Assembly: GCF_019737615.1 (NCBI RefSeq)
Contig: NZ_JAHKKS010000006.1
Span: 124,001 to 188,000, forward strand
DNA length: 64,000 nt
Source of the DNA: Sphingobium xanthum
GTDB taxonomy: Bacteria > Pseudomonadota > Alphaproteobacteria > Sphingomonadales > Sphingomonadaceae
Direction of reading: 5' to 3'
A program made the position numbers and the translations under genes. Numbering within the stretch: position 1 is the first letter of the stretch; every line of letters begins with the position of its first letter. Positions 1 to 8,953 of the stretch are shown here, piece by piece. The notes beneath the pieces were generated by a model, which did no database searches, was not told the DNA's origin, and saw only the letters and a program-made list of their open reading frames with translations.

Positions 1-397
1 AGAGCGCGTTGGCGACAGGTGACTGCTTCAGCCTCAGCTCGCAACCCATCAGGCACTTTCCGCTTTCCTACAGCCATAGAGCCATGGCAGCCCCATCTGG
101 CTCTTTGACAATCTCATATTTCGACCAATCCCCGCAAATTTCCGGGATTGCCCAAATTTTTAAAATTAGGCCGACCCCCGAACTTTCCGAACTTTCGAAA
201 GAAAATTACGCGGCCGTGATCCTATGTGTTCCGGCCCTTCCGCCTGCCCGTTGCGACAGGCGATTGCCGGCAAAAGCAGTGCTCCTGCGAAAGCAGGAGC
301 CAAGGGCGGCGAAGCTCGTCGGCTGGGCCCTGGACTGCTGCTTTCGCAGGAGCACAAGTTGGTTCCATCCAGCGATGGCCGCCTCTAAGGTCCGCCG
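1..397. other. Gene-free left edge of the window
   Basis: I see no convincing gene here. Open frames exist on both strands but lack a sensible ribosome binding site and recognisable protein features. The first 200 bases are more A/T-rich than the rest of the window, with runs such as aaatttttaaaatt near 155-170. The right half holds the hairpin repeat listed separately. The stretch probably carries the promoter of the amidohydrolase gene that follows, but I could not pick out clear promoter boxes. Confidence 0.5.
279..355. repeat. REP/BIME-like paired hairpin repeat
   Basis: Bases 279-296 are the exact inverted copy of bases 338-355 (18 of 18). The left arm also folds on itself: 281-288 and 293-300 are complementary around a GAAA loop. 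Two inverted copies of a short palindrome about 40 bases apart is the architecture of bacterial REP/BIME elements. A similar but weaker pair with the same GCGAAAGC core lies at 8834-8900. No REP-associated transposase is present in the window. Confidence 0.6.
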
Positions 398-1114
398 ATG
401 ACCGCGCCTTTCCATATCCTCGGCGATCCGCTCGCGCCGATCCTCATCATCGCCGATCACGCATCCAATCATGTGCCGGAGGGCATCGATCTCGGCCTGC
501 CGCCCGAGGCGCTGACCGAGCATGTCGCGATTGACATCGGCGTCGCGGAGGTGGCGGCGCTGCTGGTCGAGAAAGGCAATGTCTGCGCGATCCTCGGCGG
601 CGTTTCGCGGCTCGTCATCGACTATAATCGCGAACCGGACGCAGCCGGCCTCGTCCCCGTCCACAGCGACGGCCATCATATCGAGGGTAACAGAGTCGCG
701 GATGTCGCCGAACGGCTGTCGCTCTATTATGATCCCTATCATGCCCGCGTCGCGGAGCTGGCCGCGCAGCCGCACCGGCCCTTCATCCTCTCGCTGCACA
801 GCTTCACGCCCAGCCTCAGGAGCCGACCGGAAGAGGCGAGACCCTGGGAGATCGGCATTCTCTACAACGAGGATGATCGCGGCGCGCGCATCGCCATTCC
901 TCTGCTGGAGGCGGCCGGCTTCGTCGTCGGCGATCAGCAGCCCTATTCGGGCAAGCTCCTCAACGCCTCGATGAACCGCCACGCAGAAGCGCATGGCCGA
1001 CCTTATCTCGGGGTCGAGATGCGGCAGGATTTGGTAAAAGAAACTGCCGGACAGAAACGGTTTACAGAAACTTTGCGTCCCATTTTGATCAAATGTCGGA
1101 ATAAAATTACGTGA
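398..1114 (+). CDS. N-formylglutamate amidohydrolase family protein
   Basis: This 238-residue protein matches the N-formylglutamate amidohydrolase (HutG-like) family, zinc-dependent enzymes that release formate and glutamate at the end of one histidine degradation route. Visible family features are the early ADHASNHVP segment with its metal-type Asp/His residues (about 19-27), the AIDIGV stretch and the SLHSFTP segment. The ATG follows an AAGG about 9 bases upstream. No other hut genes are nearby, so a role in histidine use is not supported by context, and it may act on another N-formyl or N-acyl amino acid. It is cytoplasmic, with no signal peptide. Confidence 0.85.
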   Translation: MTAPFHILGDPLAPILIIADHASNHVPEGIDLGLPPEALTEHVAIDIGVAEVAALLVEKGNVCAILGGVSRLVIDYNREPDAAGLVPVHSDGHHIEGNRVADVAERLSLYYDPYHARVAELAAQPHRPFILSLHSFTPSLRSRPEEARPWEIGILYNEDDRGARIAIPLLEAAGFVVGDQQPYSGKLLNASMNRHAEAHGRPYLGVEMRQDLVKETAGQKRFTETLRPILIKCRNKIT

Positions 1115-1185
1115 CTTTTGGTTCTGCCCCCTTGCTTTGGCGCTTTCTTTCGTGAAAAGGGGCCGCGCAAGAGGAAGGCCAGCCC

Positions 1186-2890
<1,705 letters not shown>

Positions 2891-2910
<20 letters not shown>

Positions 2911-3325
2911 AGCCTTCGGCCTGGCGGGCGCGCTTCTGCTGCTCGAGGGCTGCGGTGGCGGGTCGCCGCAGGCCGAAGGCAATTCCGCTGCGCCGTCCAA
3001 GTCGCCGATCGAGGCCGTCAAGTCCTGGGTGAGCGGCGTCGCGGACAAGCGGGAGCGTATCTATTGCGCGATCGGCGAGGCGGCGCCCCTTGCGCAGGAC
3101 TGCCGCATCGAGACGGTCGAGGACATTGAGAGCCGCATCCTCATCCTGTCGCGGCCCGATGGCGGGTTCCGCCGTGTCCGCGTCGGCGAGGGCGGCACGC
3201 TCGTCGCGGCGGATGGCGCGGTCGAGGCCCGCACGGCCCGTCATGGCACCGCCATCGCCGTCCTCTTCGGCGAAGAGCGCTACGCCGTGCCCGTGACCGC
3301 GCTGGGGGCCGCGCCTACGCCATGA
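2891..3325 (+). CDS. Small predicted lipoprotein of unknown function
   Basis: The 144-residue product starts inside the 3' end of ilvD and overlaps nnr by four bases (ATGA), so it is probably co-translated with both. The N-terminus has a short hydrophobic stretch ending in LLLLEGC, which fits a lipoprotein signal peptide loosely: Glu at -2 is unusual. The rest is mostly charged, with a β-rich second half (residues 75-140). I do not recognise a domain. If the lipobox is not used, it could be a small periplasmic or cytoplasmic protein. Confidence 0.75.
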
Positions 3326-4689
3326 GGTCCGCGCCCATCCTCTCCGTTGCGCAGATGCGCGCCGCGGAGCAGGCGCTGTTCGATGCCGGCGTCGATCCGT
3401 ATGCGCTCATGCTTCGAGCCGGCGAGGGGGTGGCCGATGTCATCTGGCGTGCCGGGCACAAGCGCGACACGCTTGTCCTGTGCGGGCCCGGCAACAATGG
3501 CGGCGACGGCTATGTCATCGCGCGGGCACTGCATGAGCTTGGCGTGCCGGTTCGTGTGGCAGCCCTGGCCGGGAGCCAGACAGAGAGCAGCCGCAAGGCG
3601 CGCAATGCCTGGCAAGGGCCGGTCGAGTCCTTCATGGATGCAGTACCTGCCTCCCAGGTGATCGATGCCCTGTTCGGTATCGGCCTGACGCGCGGTCTGG
3701 CGCCTGAGATCGCGGCAAAGCTCGGCCAACTGGTCGATGCGGCACCACATAGTTATGCCATCGATGTTCCGAGCGGCGTCGAGAGTGACGCTGCGGTTGC
3801 CCTGTCGCCAGTGTCGCCATTCACTCATTGCATCGCGCTCGGCGCCTGGAAACCGGCGCATGTGCTGATGCCCGCGCGCACTTATGCTGCGCAGCATTGG
3901 CTGGTCGATCTCGGCATTGGAGCGCCGAACGAGGCTGCGTGGTCGCTGGGGCAGCCGTCGTTCGAGCAGCCCGCAAGCGATGCGCATAAATATCGGCGCG
4001 GTCTGGTCGCGGTGGCCGCGGGCGCTATGCCCGGCGCTGCGATCCTCTCGGCGGAAGCCGCCGCGCGTGCCGGTGCGGGCTATGTGCGAATGCTCTCGAC
4101 ACAGGCGGACGTATCGCTCAGTCAGGCCATTGTGCGCGGCAATATGTTCGATCTGGACCGTGCGAAGGTCGTGCTGGTCGGCCCGGGGCTGGGGCGCGAT
4201 GGCAAGGCACATGACAAGCTCAGGGCGGCGCTATCGTCAGGCATTCCGACCGTGGCCGACGCGGATGCACTATGGTTGCTCGGCGATGAGGGTCTTGGTG
4301 ACCTGCCGAAGCCTGACATACTCACGCCGCATGAAGGCGAATTCGATCGGCTGTTCGGCGACGATGAAGGCAACAAGATCGATGTCACGCGCGCGGCCGT
4401 AGCGCGGGCCGGGTCGGTGATCGTCCACAAAGGCCCGGATACGGTGATCGCCGCGCCTGACGGGCGCTGCGCGGTGGCGCCTCCTGCTTCGCCGTGGCTC
4501 TCGACGGCTGGAACGGGCGATATTCTCGCCGGTTTATGCGCAGCCAGATTGGCCGTCACGGGCGACGCATTCCGAGCAGCATGCGAAGCGGTCTGGCTGC
4601 ACGGCGAAGCGGCACGACGTGCAGGCCCGGCCTTCATCGCAGACGACCTGATCGCGCATGTGCCCGCGGCGCTGGCGAGCGCCTTATGA
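3322..4689 (+). CDS. nnr: Bifunctional NAD(P)H-hydrate epimerase / ADP-dependent dehydratase
   Basis: Nnr repairs damaged NAD(P)H: the N-terminal YjeF_N domain (about 1-210) epimerises NAD(P)HX, and the C-terminal ribokinase-like domain (about 220-455) dehydrates the S form using ADP. The epimerase motif GPGNNGGDGYV is near residues 55-65. The kinase-fold signature GTGDILAG is near residue 395, and TPHEGEFDRL lies just upstream. The 455-residue length is slightly short of the usual ~500 for the fused form. Start and stop both overlap neighbours by ATGA, so the protein is part of a coupled run with the lipoprotein before and the RNA methyltransferase after. Confidence 0.93.
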   Translation: MRSAPILSVAQMRAAEQALFDAGVDPYALMLRAGEGVADVIWRAGHKRDTLVLCGPGNNGGDGYVIARALHELGVPVRVAALAGSQTESSRKARNAWQGPVESFMDAVPASQVIDALFGIGLTRGLAPEIAAKLGQLVDAAPHSYAIDVPSGVESDAAVALSPVSPFTHCIALGAWKPAHVLMPARTYAAQHWLVDLGIGAPNEAAWSLGQPSFEQPASDAHKYRRGLVAVAAGAMPGAAILSAEAAARAGAGYVRMLSTQADVSLSQAIVRGNMFDLDRAKVVLVGPGLGRDGKAHDKLRAALSSGIPTVADADALWLLGDEGLGDLPKPDILTPHEGEFDRLFGDDEGNKIDVTRAAVARAGSVIVHKGPDTVIAAPDGRCAVAPPASPWLSTAGTGDILAGLCAARLAVTGDAFRAACEAVWLHGEAARRAGPAFIADDLIAHVPAALASAL

Positions 4690-5906
4690 GCGATCCCGAT
4701 CTCATCATCCGCATCGCAGCGCGTGGCGATGGCGTGACGGCCGATGGTCGTCATGTGCCGATGAGCGCACCGGGTGATCGGTTGCTGCCGGGCGGCGGCC
4801 TCGCCAACGGCCCGCAGCATGCCGAGCCCCCATGCCGGCATTTCCCCGAGTGCGGGGGCTGTCAGCTCCAGCATCTCTCGGACGAAGCCTTTGCGGACTA
4901 TGTGCGCGACCGGGTGGCCGGTGCGCTGACCGGGCAGGGCATCGCCGCGCCCGAGATTGCGCCGGCGCATGTTTCTCCGTCCCGGACCCGCCGTCGCGCG
5001 AGCCTGCGTGCGCTCAAGCTCGGCAAGCGCATCCAGTTCGGTTTCTCGGGGCAGGGCAGCCATCGCATCGTCGATCTGAAGCAGTGCGAGGTGCTGGAGC
5101 CGCGCCTGTTCGCGCTGGTGGAGCCGCTGCGTGCCCTGTTCGCGGCGATGTTGCCGGATCGCAAGCCCGGCGAGGCCGATCTGACCCTGGTCGATCAAGG
5201 TGTCGATGTCGTGCTCACGGGCCTCTCCGCCGGCTCGCTGGCCGACACCGAACGACTGCTTGCCTTCGCGCAGGACAATGGTCTCGCGCGCCTCATGCTG
5301 CGGGACGATGATGCCCCCCTCACGCTCTGGGAGCCCGACCCGGTGACGGTGCGCTTCGGGACGCTGGCGGCGGGCTTTCCGCCGAGGGCGTTCCTTCAGG
5401 CGACGCTCGACGGCGAGAAGGCGCTGATCGACGAGGTGCGATATGGTCTGGGCGATGCGAAGATGGTCGCCGATCTGTTCGCGGGCCTCGGCACCTTTGC
5501 GCTGTCCGTCGCGGACGACGTGCCGGGCCGCAAGGTCTATGCGGCCGAGGCGGCGCGCGATCTCATTTCATCGTTGCAGGCGACGGGCAACCGGCTCCCC
5601 GGCCGCATCTTCCCTGAGCATCGGGACCTCTTCCGCCGCCCGCTCGTGCCCAGGGAGCTGGACCGATTCGATGCCGTCATCCTCGACCCGCCACGCGCCG
5701 GCGCGCGTGAGCAGGTGAACGAACTGGCCTCATCGAAAGTGCCGCTGATCGTCTATGTTTCGTGCAATCCCGCCAGCTTCGCGCGGGATGCGGTGACCCT
5801 TATCGCGAACAGCTATACCCTCGACCGCGTCAAGCCGGTCGGCCAGTTCCGCTGGTCCACCCATGTCGAGCTGGTGGGGACGTTCAGGCGTTCAGCGCCG
5901 CAATGA
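4686..5906 (+). CDS. Class I SAM-dependent RNA (uracil-5-)-methyltransferase, RumA/TrmA family
   Basis: This enzyme is predicted to methylate C5 of a uridine in rRNA or tRNA. Starting at the ATG that overlaps the nnr stop (ATGA) gives 406 residues. An iron-sulfur cysteine set typical of RumA/RlmD is visible: C50, C56, C59 and C134. The C-terminal Rossmann part carries DLFAGLGTFAL (SAM binding), DPPRAGA, and VSCNPASF with the catalytic cysteine. The target base cannot be told from sequence: RlmC, RlmD and TrmA are hard to separate by eye. The 3' end overlaps the convergent MAPEG gene by 23 bases. Confidence 0.93.
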   Translation: MSDPDLIIRIAARGDGVTADGRHVPMSAPGDRLLPGGGLANGPQHAEPPCRHFPECGGCQLQHLSDEAFADYVRDRVAGALTGQGIAAPEIAPAHVSPSRTRRRASLRALKLGKRIQFGFSGQGSHRIVDLKQCEVLEPRLFALVEPLRALFAAMLPDRKPGEADLTLVDQGVDVVLTGLSAGSLADTERLLAFAQDNGLARLMLRDDDAPLTLWEPDPVTVRFGTLAAGFPPRAFLQATLDGEKALIDEVRYGLGDAKMVADLFAGLGTFALSVADDVPGRKVYAAEAARDLISSLQATGNRLPGRIFPEHRDLFRRPLVPRELDRFDAVILDPPRAGAREQVNELASSKVPLIVYVSCNPASFARDAVTLIANSYTLDRVKPVGQFRWSTHVELVGTFRRSAPQ

Positions 5907-6315
5907 AGCCATTGGCGGCGAGGACGATCAGCACGCCGGAAAAGAGAAGGAAGAGCGTGGCGCGGACGGGGATCGTATTGATCTTCGCCTGCCAGAAGCT
6001 GTGGACGATGCGCAGCCCGACATAGGCCCAGGCCAGCCCGACATTGAGCGGCGTGCCCTGGCCGAGCAGAACGAGCGCGAAGATCGTCGCGTAGAAGATC
6101 GTCGGCTGCTCCATCAGATGGATGTAGTTGTGCGCCGGCCAGTTGATCTCCCTGGGCAGGATCCTGTCCAGATCGGAACCGCGGCCACCGCGCGACTGCT
6201 CGGAGCTGAGCTTCATCTTCATGAGCACCGGAAACCGCATCGCGATCATCCAGACGAGCATCACGAGAGACCAGAGGACCAGCGCCAGGGCTGGCACGAG
6301 CAGATTTGTGGACAT
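5884..6315 (-). CDS. MAPEG family integral membrane protein
   Basis: The 143-residue protein has about four hydrophobic segments (roughly 5-27, 70-90, 95-110 and 120-140), a conserved N-(hydrophobic)-HxxLMEQPTIFY-type stretch, and the short size of MAPEG proteins (membrane-associated proteins in eicosanoid and glutathione metabolism). In bacteria the substrate is generally unknown, and glutathione transferase or peroxidase activity is only a family guess. The ATG lies 7 bases after a GGGGAG ribosome binding site, which is itself half of a stable hairpin (see 6313-6348). The gene is downstream of ornithine decarboxylase on the same strand. Confidence 0.88.
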   Translation of the reverse strand: MSTNLLVPALALVLWSLVMLVWMIAMRFPVLMKMKLSSEQSRGGRGSDLDRILPREINWPAHNYIHLMEQPTIFYATIFALVLLGQGTPLNVGLAWAYVGLRIVHSFWQAKINTIPVRATLFLLFSGVLIVLAANGFIAALNA

Positions 6316-6348
6316 GAAACAGCTCCCCGTTTTTTTCTGCGCGGGGAG
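6313..6348 (-). promoter_or_regulatory. Hairpin that sequesters the Shine-Dalgarno of the MAPEG gene
   Basis: On the minus strand the sequence reads CTCCCCG (6348-6342), an A-rich 12-base loop, then CGGGGAG (6329-6323), then 7 bases and the ATG at 6315. The seven G/C-rich pairs cover the entire GGGGAG ribosome binding site. The stem could hold the site closed and act as a translational switch, for example thermal or ligand-sensitive. It could also be a by-product of a strong ribosome binding site in GC-rich DNA. Confidence 0.45.
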
Positions 6349-6398
6349 GCTGTCTCAGCTGCTTTCAGTTATCAGTTTGAAACTGACATTGCCGCCCC

Positions 6399-7592
6399 TT
6401 AGCGGCTGAGCTGTATCACGTTCGACTTGCGCGGGGCAGGGGCCTCGTCGCGATACAGGCTGGCCATGGGCTCGTCGGCGACTTCGCAGATCGCATCGGC
6501 ACCGAAGCCGTTGAAGTCCGTCCGCATCGCGCTGCCATAGGCGCCGAGCATGCCGATCTCGACATAATCGCCGGCCTTGATGTCACCGGGCAGCATGAAC
6601 GGACCGGCCATATGGTCCATGTCGTCGCAGGTCGGGCCGTAGAAGCTGAACGCCTGCGCGTCGGCCTCATTGGCTTCCGGACGCAGCAGCTGCACCGGGA
6701 AGCGCCAGCCGAGATGCGCCGCATCGAACAGGGCACCATAAGCGCCGTCGTTAATGAAGAGCTCGTTGCCGCGACGCTTCTCGACGCGCACGACCAGCGA
6801 GCTGTATTCGGCGCAAAGCGCGCGGCCCGGCTCGCACCAGAGCTCGGCCGAATAGGAAATCGGCAGGCTCTCGAAAGCGCGGTGGATGGCGCGGAAATAA
6901 TCCTCGAGCGGCGGGGGTTCCATGCCGGGATAGGTGGAGGGGAAACCGCCACCCACATCGACGATATCGACCGTGACCGACGCATCGACGATCGCGGCGC
7001 GGACGCGCTCGATCGCCTGCGTATAGGCCTGCGGCGACATGGCCTGGCTGCCGACATGGAAGCAGATGCCGAGGGCATCCGCGGCCTGACGAGCGGCCTG
7101 AAGCAGTTCCTTGGCATCGGCAAGATCGCAGCCGAACTTGGAGGCCAGGCTGAGCTTGCTGTGCTCCGAGGAGACGCGCAGGCGCACGCACAGCTCGAGA
7201 TCGTCGGCGCCCTTGGTGGCGCGCACCACCTTCTGGAGCTCTTCGAGCGAATCCAGCGAGAAGGTCTTCACGCCATGCGTGAAATAGGCCTCGCGAATGG
7301 CTTCCTCGGCCTTCACCGGATGCATGAAGCACAGCTTGGCGCGCGGCAGCGTTTTGGCGACGAGACGAACCTCGCCGATCGACGCCACGTCATAATGCGT
7401 AATCCCCGCCGACCAGAGCGTCTTCAAGAGCTCGGGGGAGGGATTGGCCTTGACGGCATAGAGCGAGCGCCCCGGGAACTTCTGCGAGAAGAACCGAGCG
7501 GCGCGGGCTGCTGCCTGCGGGCGAATAAGCGTTACCGGTGCTGCCGGTTTGAGGGAAAGAGCTACCCCCAGCGCGCTATGATGCTTGTACAA
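6399..7592 (-). CDS. odc: Ornithine decarboxylase, fold-type III PLP enzyme
   Basis: This eukaryote-like (alanine racemase fold) decarboxylase converts ornithine to putrescine, the precursor for the spermidine genes downstream. The PLP lysine is K48 in YAVKANP. FHVGSQ, GGGFPSTYPG, EPGRALCAE and GPTCDDMD with the active-site Cys are all present. I chose the TTG at 7592: a GGAGG sits 9 bases upstream, and the resulting 397 residues begin LYKHHS, as expected for family members. The in-frame ATG at 7670 would add 26 residues with no ribosome binding site and would overlap the structured leader. Lysine or diaminopimelate as substrate is possible but less likely. Confidence 0.93.
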   Translation of the reverse strand: MYKHHSALGVALSLKPAAPVTLIRPQAAARAARFFSQKFPGRSLYAVKANPSPELLKTLWSAGITHYDVASIGEVRLVAKTLPRAKLCFMHPVKAEEAIREAYFTHGVKTFSLDSLEELQKVVRATKGADDLELCVRLRVSSEHSKLSLASKFGCDLADAKELLQAARQAADALGICFHVGSQAMSPQAYTQAIERVRAAIVDASVTVDIVDVGGGFPSTYPGMEPPPLEDYFRAIHRAFESLPISYSAELWCEPGRALCAEYSSLVVRVEKRRGNELFINDGAYGALFDAAHLGWRFPVQLLRPEANEADAQAFSFYGPTCDDMDHMAGPFMLPGDIKAGDYVEIGMLGAYGSAMRTDFNGFGADAICEVADEPMASLYRDEAPAPRKSNVIQLSR

Positions 7593-7690
7593 CTCAAGGG
7601 ACCTCCAGGGCTTAACTACCGAAAGAGCTGCCTTGCGGTGGAAGTCCCATGGGGCAGCAGGGGTGCGCATATATGGCGGAGGTCGGGGGG
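7593..7690 (-). ncRNA. Structured 5' leader of ornithine decarboxylase (speF-leader-like)
   Basis: On the minus strand, GACCUCC (7684-7678) is exactly complementary to GGAGGUC (7606-7600), and the second element contains the Shine-Dalgarno of the TTG start. A G·U pair extends the stem. Nested inside, GCUGCC (7658-7653) pairs perfectly with GGCAGC (7632-7627). The speF leader is a known conserved RNA upstream of ornithine decarboxylase genes in Alphaproteobacteria. I infer this is that RNA or a relative from position and structure, but I could not compare it with the family model. A closed outer helix would block translation, consistent with feedback control of putrescine synthesis. Confidence 0.55.
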
Positions 7691-7715
7691 TGTAAAGTCC
7701 GGGCCTGAAGATTCC

Positions 7716-7733
7716 CTGTCACATAAGTGTCAT
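7716..7733 (+). promoter_or_regulatory. Pho-box-like direct repeat near odc
   Basis: The bases read CTGTCAC, ATAA, GTGTCAT. These are two seven-base units four bases apart (11-base period), each 6 of 7 to the PhoB half-site CTGTCAT. It lies about 125 bases upstream of the odc start codon and about 200 bases upstream of the rightward gene. The repeat reads toward the rightward gene. PhoB control is inference; another dimeric regulator recognising TGTCA repeats is possible. Confidence 0.35.
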
Positions 7734-7934
7734 AAAATGTGGATTGTTTCCGAAATGAGCCACTTACGGGCCTGCATTTTTCTGCGCCGCAGGTGGAGCG
7801 GAAAAGCCCGTCATGCGTTCTTCGCCTTCGCGACTCGGAAATCATGAGCCGGCAGGCTGATTCGCCAGCGTTTGCCGTTCGTTAACCATGATTGCCTAAG
7901 CGTGAAGATACAGGCTTTTCCGCGAGGCTCGCCC

Positions 7935-8480
7935 ATGTCGCTCTGGTCGATTTTGAACACTGATTCGTCCGCTTCGTCGTCTTCCACGACGGCGCAACTC
8001 GCGCAGGCAATGCAGGCCGCGAAGCTCTTCGCGAGCGGGAAGACCAGCATCGCGACGCAGGCGACGACGAGCGATCCCGCAGCCTCGTCCGTCCTGATTA
8101 CGGTCGAGGCGAAGCGCGCGGCGGCGACCAAGGAAGATGCCGCCAAGAGCGTGTCGGCCCTCGCCAGCGAACTTCGCGCCTCGTTCGACAAGCAATATGC
8201 CGCAGCCGGCAAGAAGAACTCGGCCGACCTGACCGCGCTCAGCGGACGGGCGCTGGCGACCGTCGCGCTCAACGAGACGAACCAGTTCAGCAAGGCGGAG
8301 ATTGCCGCCGCGAGGCTCGAACTGCGTGCCCGCGACCGCCAGTCGACCGTCTCGGCACTGGCGTCGTCCGATCTGACCGCCGCGTCGCTCAAGACCTATT
8401 CGCGCGATCTGCTGACAGCGCGCTCGCTGATGAGCAACGAGGAGCAGCGCCTGCGGGCGAGCAACCCCGGTTTGCGCTGA
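7935..8480 (+). CDS. Hypothetical Ala/Ser-rich protein
   Basis: This protein of 181 residues is not recognised. The ATG at 7935 is preceded by GAGG about 7 bases upstream. An upstream in-frame start at 7872 would add 21 residues without a good site. The composition is dominated by Ala, Ser, Lys and Thr, and residues 20-180 are almost entirely predictable as helix without membrane segments or a signal peptide. A coiled or helical bundle protein seems likely. It is divergent from ornithine decarboxylase. An open frame of similar length on the opposite strand (7811-8392) is less likely to be real because it lacks a ribosome binding site. Confidence 0.65.
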   Translation: MSLWSILNTDSSASSSSTTAQLAQAMQAAKLFASGKTSIATQATTSDPAASSVLITVEAKRAAATKEDAAKSVSALASELRASFDKQYAAAGKKNSADLTALSGRALATVALNETNQFSKAEIAAARLELRARDRQSTVSALASSDLTAASLKTYSRDLLTARSLMSNEEQRLRASNPGLR

Positions 8481-8953
8481 CCATCCGACTCGCGCCGGTT
8501 GGCGCCGGATCGGGCCTGATCGGTGCCCAGGCCGTCGATTGGGCTGTCATCTTCTCTTAATATGCACGGAATGGGCGATTGCCGTCGCTTGGCCGTGATG
8601 CAGGAAGCGCGGATTTCTGCGGGTTTCGGAGCCTGTCTTCGCTAAGTTCCCTCATATGAGGCATGGCGAATGCGCGAAACTCCGCTCGCGGCCGAGTGAA
8701 GGCTTTGATTTTGTGTGGGTTTTTACGGGATCAAAGAGCAACGGGCTTTGGGCGCCGTAGTAATTTCATGCCATTTGCAGGCCGAGTAGGACAGGGGCGG
8801 CGCCCTGTCATCTCGCCACCGCCTCTCCGTCACCCGGCGAAAGCTGGCGTCTTGTCCGGTCGGGCGCACTGCTGCCGCCTGAGACCCCAGCTTTCGCTGG
8901 ATCACGTGAGGAGTGGAAGACGGGGTGACGAAACTGAAAAGGCAAACGTCCCC
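8481..8953. other. Gene-poor gap with a REP-like repeat
   Basis: The 473 bases between the 181-residue gene and the end of nspC contain no supported gene. Scattered A/T-rich pieces occur at 8550-8570 and 8705-8775. The hairpin pair at 8834-8900 is the only clear structure. The gap probably includes the transcription ends of the convergent genes on either side. Confidence 0.5.
8834..8900. repeat. REP-like paired hairpin repeat, second copy type
   Basis: Bases 8834-8847 (CCGGCGAAAGCTGG) and 8887-8900 (CCAGCTTTCGCTGG) are inverted copies of each other with one mismatch, and each is itself an imperfect palindrome. The shared GCGAAAGC core and the ~40-base spacing match the element at 279-355, so both probably belong to one dispersed intergenic family. 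Confidence 0.5.

Larger units (their letters stand above)
7593..7934. other. Divergent intergenic region between odc and the 181-residue gene
   Basis: This 342-base gap must hold the promoters of both divergent genes. The odc-proximal third is the structured leader. A Pho-box-like direct repeat sits at 7716-7733. The part from 7800 to 7930 shows only a GTTAACC near 7881 and the GAGG used by the rightward gene. No further gene is supported. Confidence 0.6.

Noticed and set aside
7593..7670. ATG at 7670 as the start of ornithine decarboxylase
   Set aside because: It lacks a ribosome site and would translate through the two paired stems. The TTG at 7592 has GGAGG and fits the family N-terminus.
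7811..8392. Minus-strand frame of 193 codons opposite the 181-residue gene
   Set aside because: The rightward frame has a ribosome site and a more natural composition. The minus frame would run into the odc promoter region.
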